From Desulfomonilaceae bacterium (GTDB lineage Bacteria; Desulfobacterota; Desulfomonilia; Desulfomonilales; Desulfomonilaceae), in NCBI GenBank assembly GCA_031082285.1, contig JAVHLK010000043.1:1-39685 (forward strand): a DNA stretch of 39,685 nt, written 5' to 3'. Within the stretch, counting starts at the first letter, position 1, and each line of letters starts with the position of its first letter. Positions 22,850 to 31,703 of this stretch are shown in pieces. Below the pieces are notes generated by a model. The model had not been told where the DNA came from and made no database searches. It was given only the letters and a program-made list of their open reading frames with translations. Made by a program: the position numbers and the translations under genes.

Positions 22850-24250
22850 ATGGAAATGGAGTATTCCAGGCTCGACCCTCCGTCGGAGACCTTGGCTCTT
22901 ACTACTCGAAAGAACACCAAGAATCTCATTCTCGCAACAATCGATCTGAGGGGACGGATCGATCCGGGAGTCATGACCCGGGCCATTGGAAGCATCGGCC
23001 GCGATTACCCATTGTTGAGGGCTTGCCTGAAGGAGGTAAGAGAGCACGGCCGTTACTATCTCGAGTGGGACTTTCGCCCGGAGTTGGAGATCCCGTTGAT
23101 TCTCCACGACGCGACCGACGCGGACCGGGAAGCAAACAGCCTCGACTTGGTGCTGAGATGTTTGGAACCCTATCTCGACCGGGAACGGAACCTGCTCGGC
23201 GAACAGCCGGCTGAATTGCATCTGATCGGTGTTGCGCGCGATCGGCACCTACTCGCGTCGGTTGTCCATCACGCAGCGTGTGATGCAGCGATCGCATCGG
23301 AAGTGGGCAAGCACTTGATGATCAAATACCATACCTTGGCCACGGGTCGCGAGCCGACTACGGACTGTCGGTCCCACGCGGTTTCGACCGCCGGCAAGCG
23401 CACGATTCGCGGCAAGAAGACCGTATGGAAAGACTACCCGGCCACGTGCCGTCAAGCATGGATACCGTTCGGGATCAAGCCCTCGCTTCCCCAAGGAAGT
23501 GGAAATCCACTCGATCTTCGCGAGCACCACGTGAAGAGGGTGTTGTCCGAAGAAGAGAGCGAGCGCGTGGCTCGTAAATCGTCGACAAGACGCGTGTGGC
23601 TCATAGACGATGTAGTGGCGTGTACTGCAACGGCCGTCGACCATTGGAATGCGGCCCGTGACGTACGGCCGTCGACCGTTACCGCTGCCGTGACGGTGAA
23701 CATGAGAGGCAGGTTCGGTGCTCCGGACTCTTCGAATGCCGACAGTGTGCTCTATTTCCGGACCGATCCCGATGAGCGCCGAAACCGGCACTCGCTTGCC
23801 CGATCGATTAGTCTGTCGAGGATCAATTATTTTCGCAACCACCTGGACGTCAAGTACTACAAGGGCATCAACAAGATCAATAACTCATTGAGACTATTCC
23901 CGTTTCCTACCAGGAGCAGGATTCTTCACGGGATCCTGGAGAGACACCGGACATCGTTTACTGTGGTGGCAATGGGCGTAGTTTGGCCGACGGTGAGGAA
24001 CGGCAAGGCGAGCACGGATTCATGCCTGGTACAAGCCGGGGACCTGAGCATTTCCGAGGTGCATGGACTGGGCTATAAGCTGCTCTCAAGCACGCGTTTG
24101 ATAATCGCTGTCTATTTTTTCAGACGGAAACTCAATCTGGTGCTCTCCGCCGCAGCATGTCATTTCACGAGGGAAGAGGCCGACGAGTTCCTGGATCTGA
24201 TCGTCAACCACCTGCTTCAGACCGGTCAGAGAGTCGACTCCGACCTGTAA
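22850..24250 (+). CDS. Condensation-domain-type acyltransferase
   Basis: 466 residues. 'VVHHAACDAA' at 138-147 gives the H-H-x3-D catalytic motif (His140, His141, Asp145) of the condensation / PapA / WS-DGAT / alcohol acetyltransferase fold. The preceding 'IGRDYPLLRACL' (50-61) matches the typical 'H/Y-P-x-L-R' helix, and 'VTAAVTVNMRGRFG' the second-lobe strand. These enzymes move an acyl group from CoA or a carrier protein to an alcohol or amine. With no carrier protein or NRPS modules nearby, a stand-alone O-acyltransferase for a glycolipid or polysaccharide is the best reading. The final Gly of HHxxxDG is Ala here. It follows the HEAT gene and is convergent with the second CrtC/AttH gene. 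Confidence 0.8.
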   Translation: MEMEYSRLDPPSETLALTTRKNTKNLILATIDLRGRIDPGVMTRAIGSIGRDYPLLRACLKEVREHGRYYLEWDFRPELEIPLILHDATDADREANSLDLVLRCLEPYLDRERNLLGEQPAELHLIGVARDRHLLASVVHHAACDAAIASEVGKHLMIKYHTLATGREPTTDCRSHAVSTAGKRTIRGKKTVWKDYPATCRQAWIPFGIKPSLPQGSGNPLDLREHHVKRVLSEEESERVARKSSTRRVWLIDDVVACTATAVDHWNAARDVRPSTVTAAVTVNMRGRFGAPDSSNADSVLYFRTDPDERRNRHSLARSISLSRINYFRNHLDVKYYKGINKINNSLRLFPFPTRSRILHGILERHRTSFTVVAMGVVWPTVRNGKASTDSCLVQAGDLSISEVHGLGYKLLSSTRLIIAVYFFRRKLNLVLSAAACHFTREEADEFLDLIVNHLLQTGQRVDSDL

Positions 24251-24290
24251 GCATCCACAACAAGGGCTTGGCTTGGACCATAGGCATACA

Positions 24291-25460
24291 CTAGAATTTG
24301 CCGCCTGCCGGTTCGCAGTATCCCACCAGTTCAACGTGGCCCCTTCCGGTGACGGCCCGGTCGTCCATGGTTCCGGAAATATCGACGGGTCCTTCCCAGT
24401 AATTTATCGTCGTCGATGTGCCTGAAATCAATTCATGTTCTCGGATACGCGCGCGTATCGTGAACCGAGAGTCGATGGAATTTACGGCGACCGTCCACTG
24501 CACGGGATAACAAGCCCCCGTCAATGGGCTCTCCCACTGGTCGGTGATCGCAACGTGAAAATCGTCGAAACCGAGAAGCCGGCTCGTGCCGTCAGGCCGT
24601 ATCAACGTGCCCGTCGAGGTTCGAGAAATCGTGCCGTCCAGTTCTCTTATGAGACTGAGCATAATTTCCACCTTGTTGTCGAACGTCAGGCCAAACCAAT
24701 CCCAACCCCTTAATGATTTTGGGAACATGGAGGTCCCGAACTCCCTGTCCATCCAGCTCGTTCCCGTTACCCGAAGTTCGGTACCCCGCCATTTCAAGGT
24801 ACCGGACGTCTCTAAAGACGTCAGAGAATAGTGATAGGAGGCTTGGCCCGCGTCTTGTCCCTTCCTGGCCAACCCGTTGAGGCCGTGGACGACCGGAGGT
24901 TTCAGCGGCACAAGGTTCAGTGCAATGGCAGAGCCTTGTCGCTCGGCAATCGCACGAATGGATCCGGAGTCTTCTTCAAGAATCCAGCTCTTCAACCGTA
25001 CACTTAAACAGTCGTCACGCGCGTGTGCGATGTTGAACAGGGAACTCCCGCCACTCTGAAAGAACACGAAACGCCGTTCCTTGATGTTGGTGATCGCGAG
25101 GTGCCCCACGTACCCATCGACGTTGATGCGTCGGCAATTCTGCCGCTCCAGCATTTCTGCAACGCTGCGTTGGAACGTCTTGAGTCTTCGTATGGACCTG
25201 CTGCACGTTCCCAAAGACAAGACGGCAAGATCCCTCCACCGCTCAAGGGCTCGCCGAAAGATCGTGAACTGATAACCCCATTCAGAACCGTCCTCGGAAC
25301 GGAGCTGTCCTGAGAGGTACCACCACTCGGTCCGGTACTCCGAGTGCCTCCCATGATCCCTCGGAAACGTCAGGATACGCACTTCATCGGCACGAAGAAG
25401 ATCTCGAGTACTGGTGCGATCGGATATGTGTAATGTTGTCTTGGATGATTTGGACATCAT
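24291..25460 (-). CDS. CrtC/AttH lipocalin-like protein without signal peptide (copy 2)
   Basis: 389 residues sharing all signatures of the copy at 10742: 'TFPRDHGRHSEYRTEWWYLSG', 'QASYHYSLTSLETSG', 'GTSWMDREFGTS', 'GWDWFGLTF', 'YPVQW' and 'INYWEGPV...GHVELVGY'. Unlike copy 1 it has no hydrophobic signal; the first ~30 residues are polar ('SKSSKTTLHISDRTSTRDLL'). It should therefore be cytoplasmic or need another route. It has an extra ~30-residue basic segment near 75-110. It converges on the acyltransferase gene with ~40 bases between stops, so the pair may act on the same hydrophobic product. The start is uncertain among TTG 25469, ATG 25460 and ATG 25457. Confidence 0.8.
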   Translation of the reverse strand: MMSKSSKTTLHISDRTSTRDLLRADEVRILTFPRDHGRHSEYRTEWWYLSGQLRSEDGSEWGYQFTIFRRALERWRDLAVLSLGTCSRSIRRLKTFQRSVAEMLERQNCRRINVDGYVGHLAITNIKERRFVFFQSGGSSLFNIAHARDDCLSVRLKSWILEEDSGSIRAIAERQGSAIALNLVPLKPPVVHGLNGLARKGQDAGQASYHYSLTSLETSGTLKWRGTELRVTGTSWMDREFGTSMFPKSLRGWDWFGLTFDNKVEIMLSLIRELDGTISRTSTGTLIRPDGTSRLLGFDDFHVAITDQWESPLTGACYPVQWTVAVNSIDSRFTIRARIREHELISGTSTTINYWEGPVDISGTMDDRAVTGRGHVELVGYCEPAGGKF

Positions 25461-26124
25461 ACGGCCCAATTGACACCCCCCATACCGCCGTTCGGAGGTC
25501 GGATTACGTACCCGGGAGAATGTTTCCTCATTCTCAGGCGACCTTCTTCATCGAGTTCACACCTCGTATGCATGTATCTGTATTAATGTTCGTTTTCTTG
25601 TCGTACCGCGAAGATTTCCTCGAGAACCGGCTCCTGGATTTTGGTTTGGTTGTACCCAGTACCGGGAAACCAGAAGCAACTTATGGCCCCCCTGCGTCGT
25701 ACGAAGGTACTTGCGAGGCCGAAGGTCGTACGTGGCGCCGGCGCCTGCAATCGCCATTTGGTTGCGGTTCTAACCGCTCTGTGGTACCCCCTTGTCGCAA
25801 CAAGTGCCGAGCCTTGCCTCCCTCCCGCCATGTTGTCCGTCGCCGAGACAACGTCCACCACAGTCCCCCGAAAAGGTCGCTCAGAAACGATGCCGGTACC
25901 CGGTGTATCTCATGAGGGACATGAGCCGTTATCACGATACCACATTCTCGCTCGCAATGCATCATCGTACGTTTTCACGTTTCCTTTCCGTCCGCCGGGA
26001 TAACCCGTTGACCAGGCCCGACCGGCCGGGTAGTATGCATCGGCAGAGAAATGCCCGAGGACAATGACGGATATTGGGGGCGGGTTGATGCACCGCGTCC
26101 GCCTCACCTTCCAGGTGTGCCCAT
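25461..26124. other. Long intergenic region, no gene recognised
   Basis: 664 bases between divergent genes. Open frames on both strands are Arg/Pro-rich with no ribosome sites or family features. One perfect hairpin is present, GAGAATG (25516-25522) and CATTCTC (25529-25535), 56 bases upstream of the CrtC/AttH copy-2 start. The remainder shows nothing I can support. Confidence 0.45.
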
Positions 26125-26937
26125 ATGGACTATTGCTGTTTGAACTGCCCCATTATCGATCCCGTTCTCATCCGATTAGGCCCGTTGGCGATCAGCTGGT
26201 ACGGTCTCATGTACGGCGCGGCCGCGATCTCGTGGCTCTTGATCACCAGGTCCGAGATCCTGAGAAGACGCGGTCCGATTCCGGTTCAAGCACTTCCGGA
26301 GCTTTTCGTCCACGGTTTGGTGGGTGCCGTAATTGGAGGCCGACTCGGATACGTTCTCCTGTACAACCTTCCTTACTTCTTTGAAAAGCCATGGGAAATC
26401 TTTGCGTTTTGGTACGGCGGCATGAGCATCCACGGAGGATTCGTCGGAATGGGAATCGGAGGACTTGTCTTTCTCCACCGACACTCCGTGCCCATAGAAG
26501 AGCTTGCCGATGTCACATTTCTCGGAATCGCGCCCGGTTTAATGCTCATCAAGATCGCGAATTTCATCAATTGCGAGTCATTCGGCACCGCGACCACGCT
26601 GCCGTGGGGAACAGTCTTCCCGGATGGAGGACCGCTGCCCCGTCATCCGGTTCAGTTGTACGAGGCGGTGCTGCAAGGGCCGATTCTTTTCGCAATATTG
26701 TGGCTCGTCCGTTCACGATCTCACCAACCGGGGGACGTGTGCAATTTTTTCCTCATGGGGTACGGGGCGTTTCGCTTTCTCACGGACTACGTGCGAGAAC
26801 CGGATCCCTATTTCGGCATCGTCATGGGATGGCTCTCCATGGGCCAGATTCTGTCGCTGTGTACCATAGCCGTCGGTCTCGTCTGTCACGTGATCGGGAG
26901 ACGAAAGTCCAAAACTCACGGGACTTCCATGACCTGA
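26125..26937 (+). CDS. lgt: Prolipoprotein diacylglyceryl transferase, variant
   Basis: 270 residues with seven predicted membrane helices. Lgt transfers diacylglycerol from phosphatidylglycerol to the lipobox cysteine of preprolipoproteins. Motifs fall at the E. coli positions: Tyr26 ('ISWYGLMY'), His103 ('GGMSIHGG'), Asn146, Glu151 and Gly154 ('ANFINCESFG'), 'RHPVQLYEA' near 173-181, and 'VREPDP' at 223-228 for the essential C-terminal Arg. Two positions differ: Lys143 replaces the essential Arg, and Cys150 replaces Gly of 'NFINGE'. The N-terminus also carries three cysteines ('DYCCLNCP'). It is therefore either a functional variant or a divergent second Lgt. It lies alone, convergent with a secreted TPR gene. 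AGGTGTG precedes the ATG. Confidence 0.88.
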   Translation: MDYCCLNCPIIDPVLIRLGPLAISWYGLMYGAAAISWLLITRSEILRRRGPIPVQALPELFVHGLVGAVIGGRLGYVLLYNLPYFFEKPWEIFAFWYGGMSIHGGFVGMGIGGLVFLHRHSVPIEELADVTFLGIAPGLMLIKIANFINCESFGTATTLPWGTVFPDGGPLPRHPVQLYEAVLQGPILFAILWLVRSRSHQPGDVCNFFLMGYGAFRFLTDYVREPDPYFGIVMGWLSMGQILSLCTIAVGLVCHVIGRRKSKTHGTSMT

Positions 26938-26997
26938 TTCCAAGACGAGTAGACGCGATTCTTCCTGCAAGAGCAACATCTTGACACGAGCAGCGGC

Positions 26998-27035
26998 GAG
27001 GGCGGTCTACAAGCGGCCGCGGCCCTCAACTTTTC
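26998..27035 (+). terminator. Possible lgt terminator
   Basis: GAGGGC (26998-27003) and GCCCTC (27022-27027) can pair around a GC-rich loop, followed by AACTTTT. It lies between convergent genes ending at 26937 and 27119. Confidence 0.35.
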
Positions 27036-27118
27036 GCACGGCCTTTTCCTGCTGCAGCGGTACGTGAGAACCACGCGGCTCCCAAGCTCATGCTCGTCGG
27101 TCCGGTCTACCGCGGCTC

Positions 27119-28357
27119 CTATTGGGGGCGCACCATAAAACTCACGGGAACGGTCGGGCCGTTGACGATCTTAAGCAGGCCGACCACCTTGCCGGTTCCG
27201 TATACGGTTCCCTGGAACGAGTGTCCCTCGGGACTGCGGCCCCTCACGATTTTACCGTCGAACGTTCCGTCAAACGGGAACGATAGGCTGTCGGTCAAAG
27301 GAGAATCAAAGGTCAGGACCCCTGAAATGACGTCGCCGACCTGGTTGATGTCAAGTCCAACCTGGACGCCTTGGTACTCGGAGTTCCATCGACCCGACAA
27401 GACGATCGGATCCTCGCCCGTGGGCGCGTCCGGCGACTCATCGGGAACGTCGGCGCCGGGAGTGTCCCCTTCTTCTTCAAGAACCGCCGGCTCCCCCGGA
27501 GTAACCGTGTCCGACTCCTTCGGGTCGCCATAACCGTCCCTATCGTGCTCATCGACATCCGGTACGCGTGCACTGCGGGTTGGGCCGGAGGCTTCGCCCG
27601 CATCGGCCGGCGGATTCGGTTCATTCCCGTGACCGATGGACTCATTGATCGGCGGCTCCTCTGCATCGGCCCGTGAGGGCAGAGCCGCGATCCAGGCTTC
27701 GATTCGGTCCTTCCATTTGGGGTCCCCCAACCCCTGGAGGGCCCTGTTCAGCTCACGCCGGGCTTCGGCCGCGCGTCCTGAAAGCATGAGTGCCACGCCC
27801 AGGTTGAGAACAGCATCATTGTTGTCGGGTTCCAGATCCAGCACCTTCCGAAATTCGCGCACCGCGGACTCGTGGCGTTCCAGTGCCGTGTACACAACGC
27901 CTAACCCGAAGTGAGACGCCGCGTACGAGGGGTCGAGTTCCACCGCCTTACGAAATTGGGGCAACGCCTTGTCGTGTTGTGATGCCAGATTGTACCACGT
28001 TCCCCGCTTGGTATACCCCCACGGATCCCGAGGCTTCAACTGAATGTAACGATCCACGTCGGCAGACGCTTTGTCGCGCCTCCCCAACTGTTCATAGGCT
28101 TGAGACCGATATTTGAACGCTTCCGCCTTCCCCCCCTTGGCGATTGCCGATGTGAGAAGCCGAACCGCGCGGTGGTTGTCGCCCCGTTCAACTGCAGCCT
28201 TGCCCAGTTGCGTGTAGAAAGCATCCCCCTCCTTGAGCGGTTCCGGTCGAGAAGAGGTCGCTGATTCCGCACCCACGGTCCCACACTGCCCAACGATCCA
28301 TACCGAACAAACAACGATCGCCGCCAGTGGGAGGATTTTCTCGATATGACGCCACAC
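27119..28357 (-). CDS. Secreted TPR protein with C-terminal beta domain
   Basis: 412 residues. A signal sequence ('ILPLAAIVVCSVWIVGQCGT') is followed by about four TPRs (residues ~45-215, e.g. 'YAASHFGLGVVYTALERHES'). Next comes a ~90-residue acidic, Pro-rich low-complexity linker (about 225-315). The last ~95 residues are a beta-rich domain starting 'VLSGRWNSEYQGVQVGLDIN' and ending 'GPTVPVSFMVRPQ'; I do not recognise this domain. TPRs suggest a periplasmic scaffold for export or assembly. A Cys within the signal region ('GQC') makes a lipoprotein possible but the lipobox is poor. GTG 28355-28357 has GGGAGAAG upstream. The neighbouring Wza-like gene diverges from it. Confidence 0.78.
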   Translation of the reverse strand: MWRHIEKILPLAAIVVCSVWIVGQCGTVGAESATSSRPEPLKEGDAFYTQLGKAAVERGDNHRAVRLLTSAIAKGGKAEAFKYRSQAYEQLGRRDKASADVDRYIQLKPRDPWGYTKRGTWYNLASQHDKALPQFRKAVELDPSYAASHFGLGVVYTALERHESAVREFRKVLDLEPDNNDAVLNLGVALMLSGRAAEARRELNRALQGLGDPKWKDRIEAWIAALPSRADAEEPPINESIGHGNEPNPPADAGEASGPTRSARVPDVDEHDRDGYGDPKESDTVTPGEPAVLEEEGDTPGADVPDESPDAPTGEDPIVLSGRWNSEYQGVQVGLDINQVGDVISGVLTFDSPLTDSLSFPFDGTFDGKIVRGRSPEGHSFQGTVYGTGKVVGLLKIVNGPTVPVSFMVRPQ

Positions 28358-28846
28358 CGCGATGCTTCTCCCTGCAATTGAAATACCCCTGGTAGGGTGC
28401 CGCGCACTTCATCCGTCACTGTCCAATCATCGCCGGAGCTCGGCTCGTATTCAAGAAAAAACGCGAACGCGTCGGCAAATTGTTCCCCACACTGATGGGG
28501 GCGCCCAAAGGCCCGGAATAAACCTTGACAGTTCGACTCCCAATGCACTAGATTGAGATTTCATTTGTCTGTACCTGGCTGAGCCGAATCCTAAGCTTTT
28601 TCCGGAGGATCGACGAGCGACGAGGGGTTCGTTCGTGTCCGCGCCTGCCGGGGGACAAAGGAAGTATTCGGGGGCTGCTTATTGTGATGGGCCACGACAT
28701 CCGGCACATCTTTGCGACAACCGAAATCACGACACTTTTTCGCGAGGGGGATAACGCGGGTCGGCTCGGTTGTTTCCACTTGATGTCTTGATTCTGATGT
28801 GATACACAGCGGATATGAACAGGGCCTCAAGTAGTTTGGTAGGTTT
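28358..28846. other. Intergenic region upstream of the export gene
   Basis: 489 bases between divergent genes with no gene recognised. A possible promoter for the Wza-like gene is TTGATG-N17-TACACA ending near 28806. Its -10 is weak. Confidence 0.35.
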
Positions 28847-29935
28847 ATGGTAATCCCAACAAGAACTCGACCATTCTCTACTCTTCTTGTCCGCGCCCTT
28901 GCGGTAGGGATCTTGTGCGCCTTGGTCTCCGGATGCATCGGGTTGGTCCCCTCGCCCTTTCGGCCGTCTCCGGGACCGCAAAAAACCCCTCATCTGAATG
29001 ACTTGGCTGAAGCCTTTGACATCGTTTGCCGAAACTATCGCCTCGGTCCCAACGACTTGCTTCGCGTGCTCTATCAGACCGAGTGGTCCGTTCCTCCCGG
29101 CAGTTTCAGACTTGACACTCTGGATGAGATCAGTATCGAATTCATTCTCGATCCTGCGCTCAATGTGCAGAGAGTCATTAATCCGGACGGTATGATCACG
29201 CTTCCCGGCATCGGAGACGTTCAGGCCGCGGGGCTCACTCGCGAGGAGCTTGCCAACCGCATCGAAAAGGCGTATTTGGACGCCAACATCTTCAGTCGAG
29301 ACGAAACCGAGGAAGTCAAGAAATACCAACTTGTTACGGTAACCGTCAATAAGTTTTATCAGAAAGTTGGCAGGTTGGTGGAATCGTTGACCACTCTGGT
29401 GGGGGGACAGCAGGCGAGAGTGACCGTGAATCCCGACGGCACAATTGATATGCCTCTGCTCAAGGACCGGATTCTTGCCGCCGGTCACACGGTTCGGGAC
29501 GTTGAGGATTCGGTCAACAGGTTGTACAGATCCGGTCCACTTCAGCATGTGGTGTGCTCCGTCGCGCTCGAGGAGGCGAAGTCCCGGAAGGTCTACATCC
29601 TCGGGCAGGTCAACAACCCGGGAGCGTACGAAATCCAGCAGCCCATTACCGCGATCCACGCGATTGCATTGGCCGGCGGGCATATCACCGACACGGCCGA
29701 TCTCACCAGTGTTATGCTCATTTCCAAGAATATCCACGGCAAACCAATCGGAAGAAGATTGGATTTGAAACGGATATTCGACATCGGGGACATGGGATCA
29801 GCGATCCTCGTGAAGCCGTACGACGTGTTGTACGTGCCCAAGACATATATTCGAGACGTACGCGTCTTCATGGAACAGTATGTAGCAACGGTCGGGGAAT
29901 TTGCCCAATTGGTCGATCGTTTGACCGGGAATTGA
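28847..29935 (+). CDS. Wza-like polysaccharide export lipoprotein
   Basis: 362 residues. The signal peptide ends in a good lipobox, 'LVSGC' with Cys30. The polysaccharide-export (PES) region appears twice: 'NYRLGPNDLLRVLYQ...VINPDGMITLPGIGDVQAAG' followed by a strand 'QLVTVTVNKF', then 'VTVNPDGTIDMPLLKDRILAAG' followed by 'HVVCSVALEEAKSR'. A single SLBB domain follows ('KVYILGQVNNPGAYEI', near residue 248). Wza-type proteins form the outer-membrane channel for capsular or exopolysaccharide. This protein ends with 'VDRLTGN' and lacks an obvious amphipathic barrel helix, so the outer-membrane pore may be made by another protein. Two BY-kinases and a CpsB-type phosphatase lie downstream, which supports the export role. 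Confidence 0.88.
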   Translation: MVIPTRTRPFSTLLVRALAVGILCALVSGCIGLVPSPFRPSPGPQKTPHLNDLAEAFDIVCRNYRLGPNDLLRVLYQTEWSVPPGSFRLDTLDEISIEFILDPALNVQRVINPDGMITLPGIGDVQAAGLTREELANRIEKAYLDANIFSRDETEEVKKYQLVTVTVNKFYQKVGRLVESLTTLVGGQQARVTVNPDGTIDMPLLKDRILAAGHTVRDVEDSVNRLYRSGPLQHVVCSVALEEAKSRKVYILGQVNNPGAYEIQQPITAIHAIALAGGHITDTADLTSVMLISKNIHGKPIGRRLDLKRIFDIGDMGSAILVKPYDVLYVPKTYIRDVRVFMEQYVATVGEFAQLVDRLTGN

Positions 29936-30331
29936 CCAACGATCATCAGGTATACGTCACCTAAACACTATCTTACCGAGGTACCCCACGCATTCGCTCG
30001 CCGCCGGATTTACCCAATCGTCTACGAAGCTCGTAAGCAATGAACCGAAGCACGCCTGATCGACAGGGGGCATTGCAAACCATCCAGTCCGCCGTGAAAC
30101 CCTGCGACACGTCATGCCGCGGAATTCTCTTGCCCGAATCATCTGCCGGGATCCCTCACATGACGATACCTCTTGAGAACAGGTCAATTATCCTGTAATC
30201 CAAAAGGAGCGGTCCATTCAGTCGATCGTTGATTCGTCCGAGCGGCTCGTGACTATTGAGGGGATTATCGATCGTGGCGTGCCGAGACTCACGTGTGTGA
30301 CCGGTGTTCATTCTGTGCACGGGGGATAAGG
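29936..30331. other. Intergenic region
   Basis: No gene is seen between the Wza-like gene and the next lipoprotein gene. AAAAGGAG at ~30200 has no open frame of length following it. No repeat or terminator is recognised. Confidence 0.4.
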
Positions 30332-30961
30332 TTGACCAACTCGGGAAAGATAGTCCCTGGAATCTTCCGGATCGCGGGATCTCTCCTCTGGTTCCTTGTA
30401 CTGGTTCTCTGGCTCTCGGCTTCGAGCTGCGTCGTAAACCGCACCACTACGGTAAGCCCATCGGAACCGCCGTCCGAAGCTTCGGCTCCCAAGAAGCCGG
30501 CGAACGAGCTGGGCGACGTGAAGAGAGAAAGGATCGGGGAAGAAGCCGCTCCGGCCAAGACAACTCCGGAGACTTCGAAACCCCCACCAAAGAAGAAGCA
30601 TATGGACGAGGCCGATCTGGACCGAATGCTGCGAACAGCCGCGGATGAACTGGCTTCGCAACTGGGTCGGATCGAAGCCATGAAACTCTGCCATGTCGAA
30701 AAGGAAAACGAGTGGTGGGTGGTCTTCTATCAGGATATCGGTCCGGTGATTGATGTCAGAAATTATATCTGGAACTGGGAAGAACAGAGATTCAGGCCAT
30801 ACCTCGTGGTGAAACGATTCCCTAAGAACGAACTCCAGGACAAGGTCAACCGGCTCGAGCATGGGAGAAAATGCGTCGTTCTTAAGAGCCCGAAAGGAGC
30901 GTCCACAGACAAGCGCAAGAAACGCACGCGGCAGCGCAACGATTCTCAAGAAAAACGCTGA
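30332..30961 (+). CDS. Lipoprotein of unknown family
   Basis: 209 residues from TTG 30332, chosen because GGGGG lies six bases upstream; GTG 30293 would add 13 residues with three Cys. The signal 'SLLWFLVLVLWLSASSC' ends in a plausible lipobox (A-S-S-C). A Thr/Ser/Pro/Lys-rich linker follows (about 35-90, with 'KPPPKKKH'). Next is a folded ~90-residue domain: a helix 'EADLDRMLRTAADELASQL', a strand pair 'NEWWVVFYQDIGPVIDVRNY', and a second 'RFRPYLVVKRFPKNELQDKV'. The C-terminus is very basic. The domain is not one I recognise. It converges on another unknown secreted gene, 17 bases away, inside the export locus. Confidence 0.7.
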   Translation: MTNSGKIVPGIFRIAGSLLWFLVLVLWLSASSCVVNRTTTVSPSEPPSEASAPKKPANELGDVKRERIGEEAAPAKTTPETSKPPPKKKHMDEADLDRMLRTAADELASQLGRIEAMKLCHVEKENEWWVVFYQDIGPVIDVRNYIWNWEEQRFRPYLVVKRFPKNELQDKVNRLEHGRKCVVLKSPKGASTDKRKKRTRQRNDSQEKR

Positions 30962-30978
30962 AGGTTCATTCCGAGGCG

Positions 30979-31584
30979 TTATCTTTGCAGTCGCTTGAGC
31001 AGCGAGTGCGAGCTCTTGCTGCGCGAGCATCTTGTTTTCAAGGCCCGCCTCACGTCCCTCAACTTATCTGATACGTCTCGAAGCTTCGCTTCCTCCTCAT
31101 CCGTCGGCTTGGACAACATGCTCTTTTGGCGTCTTTCAAGTTCTCGTTTACTGACCAGAAGGGGGAAGAGCATCTTCTTCAGGTCGATGCAGCTCACGTC
31201 GGCATATCGTCCATCGTCTGATTTTGCACCGCTCAGACCGCTCTCCGGCAACTTCGATTCTCCGGCCGGGCAGTTCTCAGCCATCAGTTGCAGATCTTGC
31301 AGCTTTTTTTTGGCCTGACCGATCTTGAACTTGAGGACCTCTGCGAGCTTGAAGTCCCGGTCGTCATAGGATTCCTGCAAGGCCGACACGTACTCGTTCA
31401 GCCGCTGTGACTCCTGCCGCAACTCTTTGCGCGCGGCATCGCACATATCTTGTGCCCCGGCACGATCCCCGACGATGCCGGACAAGGCAATACACAACCA
31501 GACGAGAACGCTGCCGAGGAACCAACCGCGGCCCGCGGCGCACGCGCCTCGGGGTCGTCTGTAAATGTCGGTGAAGCGCATCAT
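30979..31584 (-). CDS. Secreted coiled-coil protein, unknown
   Basis: 201 residues. The signal region ('WFLGSVLVWLCIALSGIVGD', residues ~21-40) follows an Arg-rich start and ends before 'RAGAQDMCDAA'. The mature part is mostly helical with heptads ('ARKELRQESQRLNEYVSALQ' and 'KLAEVLKFKIGQAKKKLQDL'). It has four cysteines (in 'MCDAA', 'ENCPAG', 'VSCIDL' and 'TRCSRS') that could form two disulfides, and a basic end. ATG 31582-31584 has CAGGGA upstream; the next codon is also ATG. No family is recognised. It lies between a CpsB-type gene upstream and an unknown lipoprotein gene facing it. Confidence 0.7.
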   Translation of the reverse strand: MMRFTDIYRRPRGACAAGRGWFLGSVLVWLCIALSGIVGDRAGAQDMCDAARKELRQESQRLNEYVSALQESYDDRDFKLAEVLKFKIGQAKKKLQDLQLMAENCPAGESKLPESGLSGAKSDDGRYADVSCIDLKKMLFPLLVSKRELERRQKSMLSKPTDEEEAKLRDVSDKLRDVRRALKTRCSRSKSSHSLLKRLQR

Positions 31585-31703
31585 CTTCGGATCCCTGGAA
31601 CCCCATTGCCCTGAGCCTATCACACAATAATTCCGGTCGCCAAGTCCGAAAGCCCTTTCCGGACGTCAATCCCGTCGGAACATCCTCGGGAAACCGGTCT
31701 CGT

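Noticed and set aside
25433-26107. Several 65-160 codon frames on both strands
   Set aside because: They overlap each other, are Arg/Pro-rich, and lack ribosome sites or recognisable motifs.
28727-29737. 336-codon open frame on the minus strand
   Set aside because: It lies antisense to the Wza-like lipoprotein, which has a signal, lipobox and SLBB motifs. The minus product has no family features.
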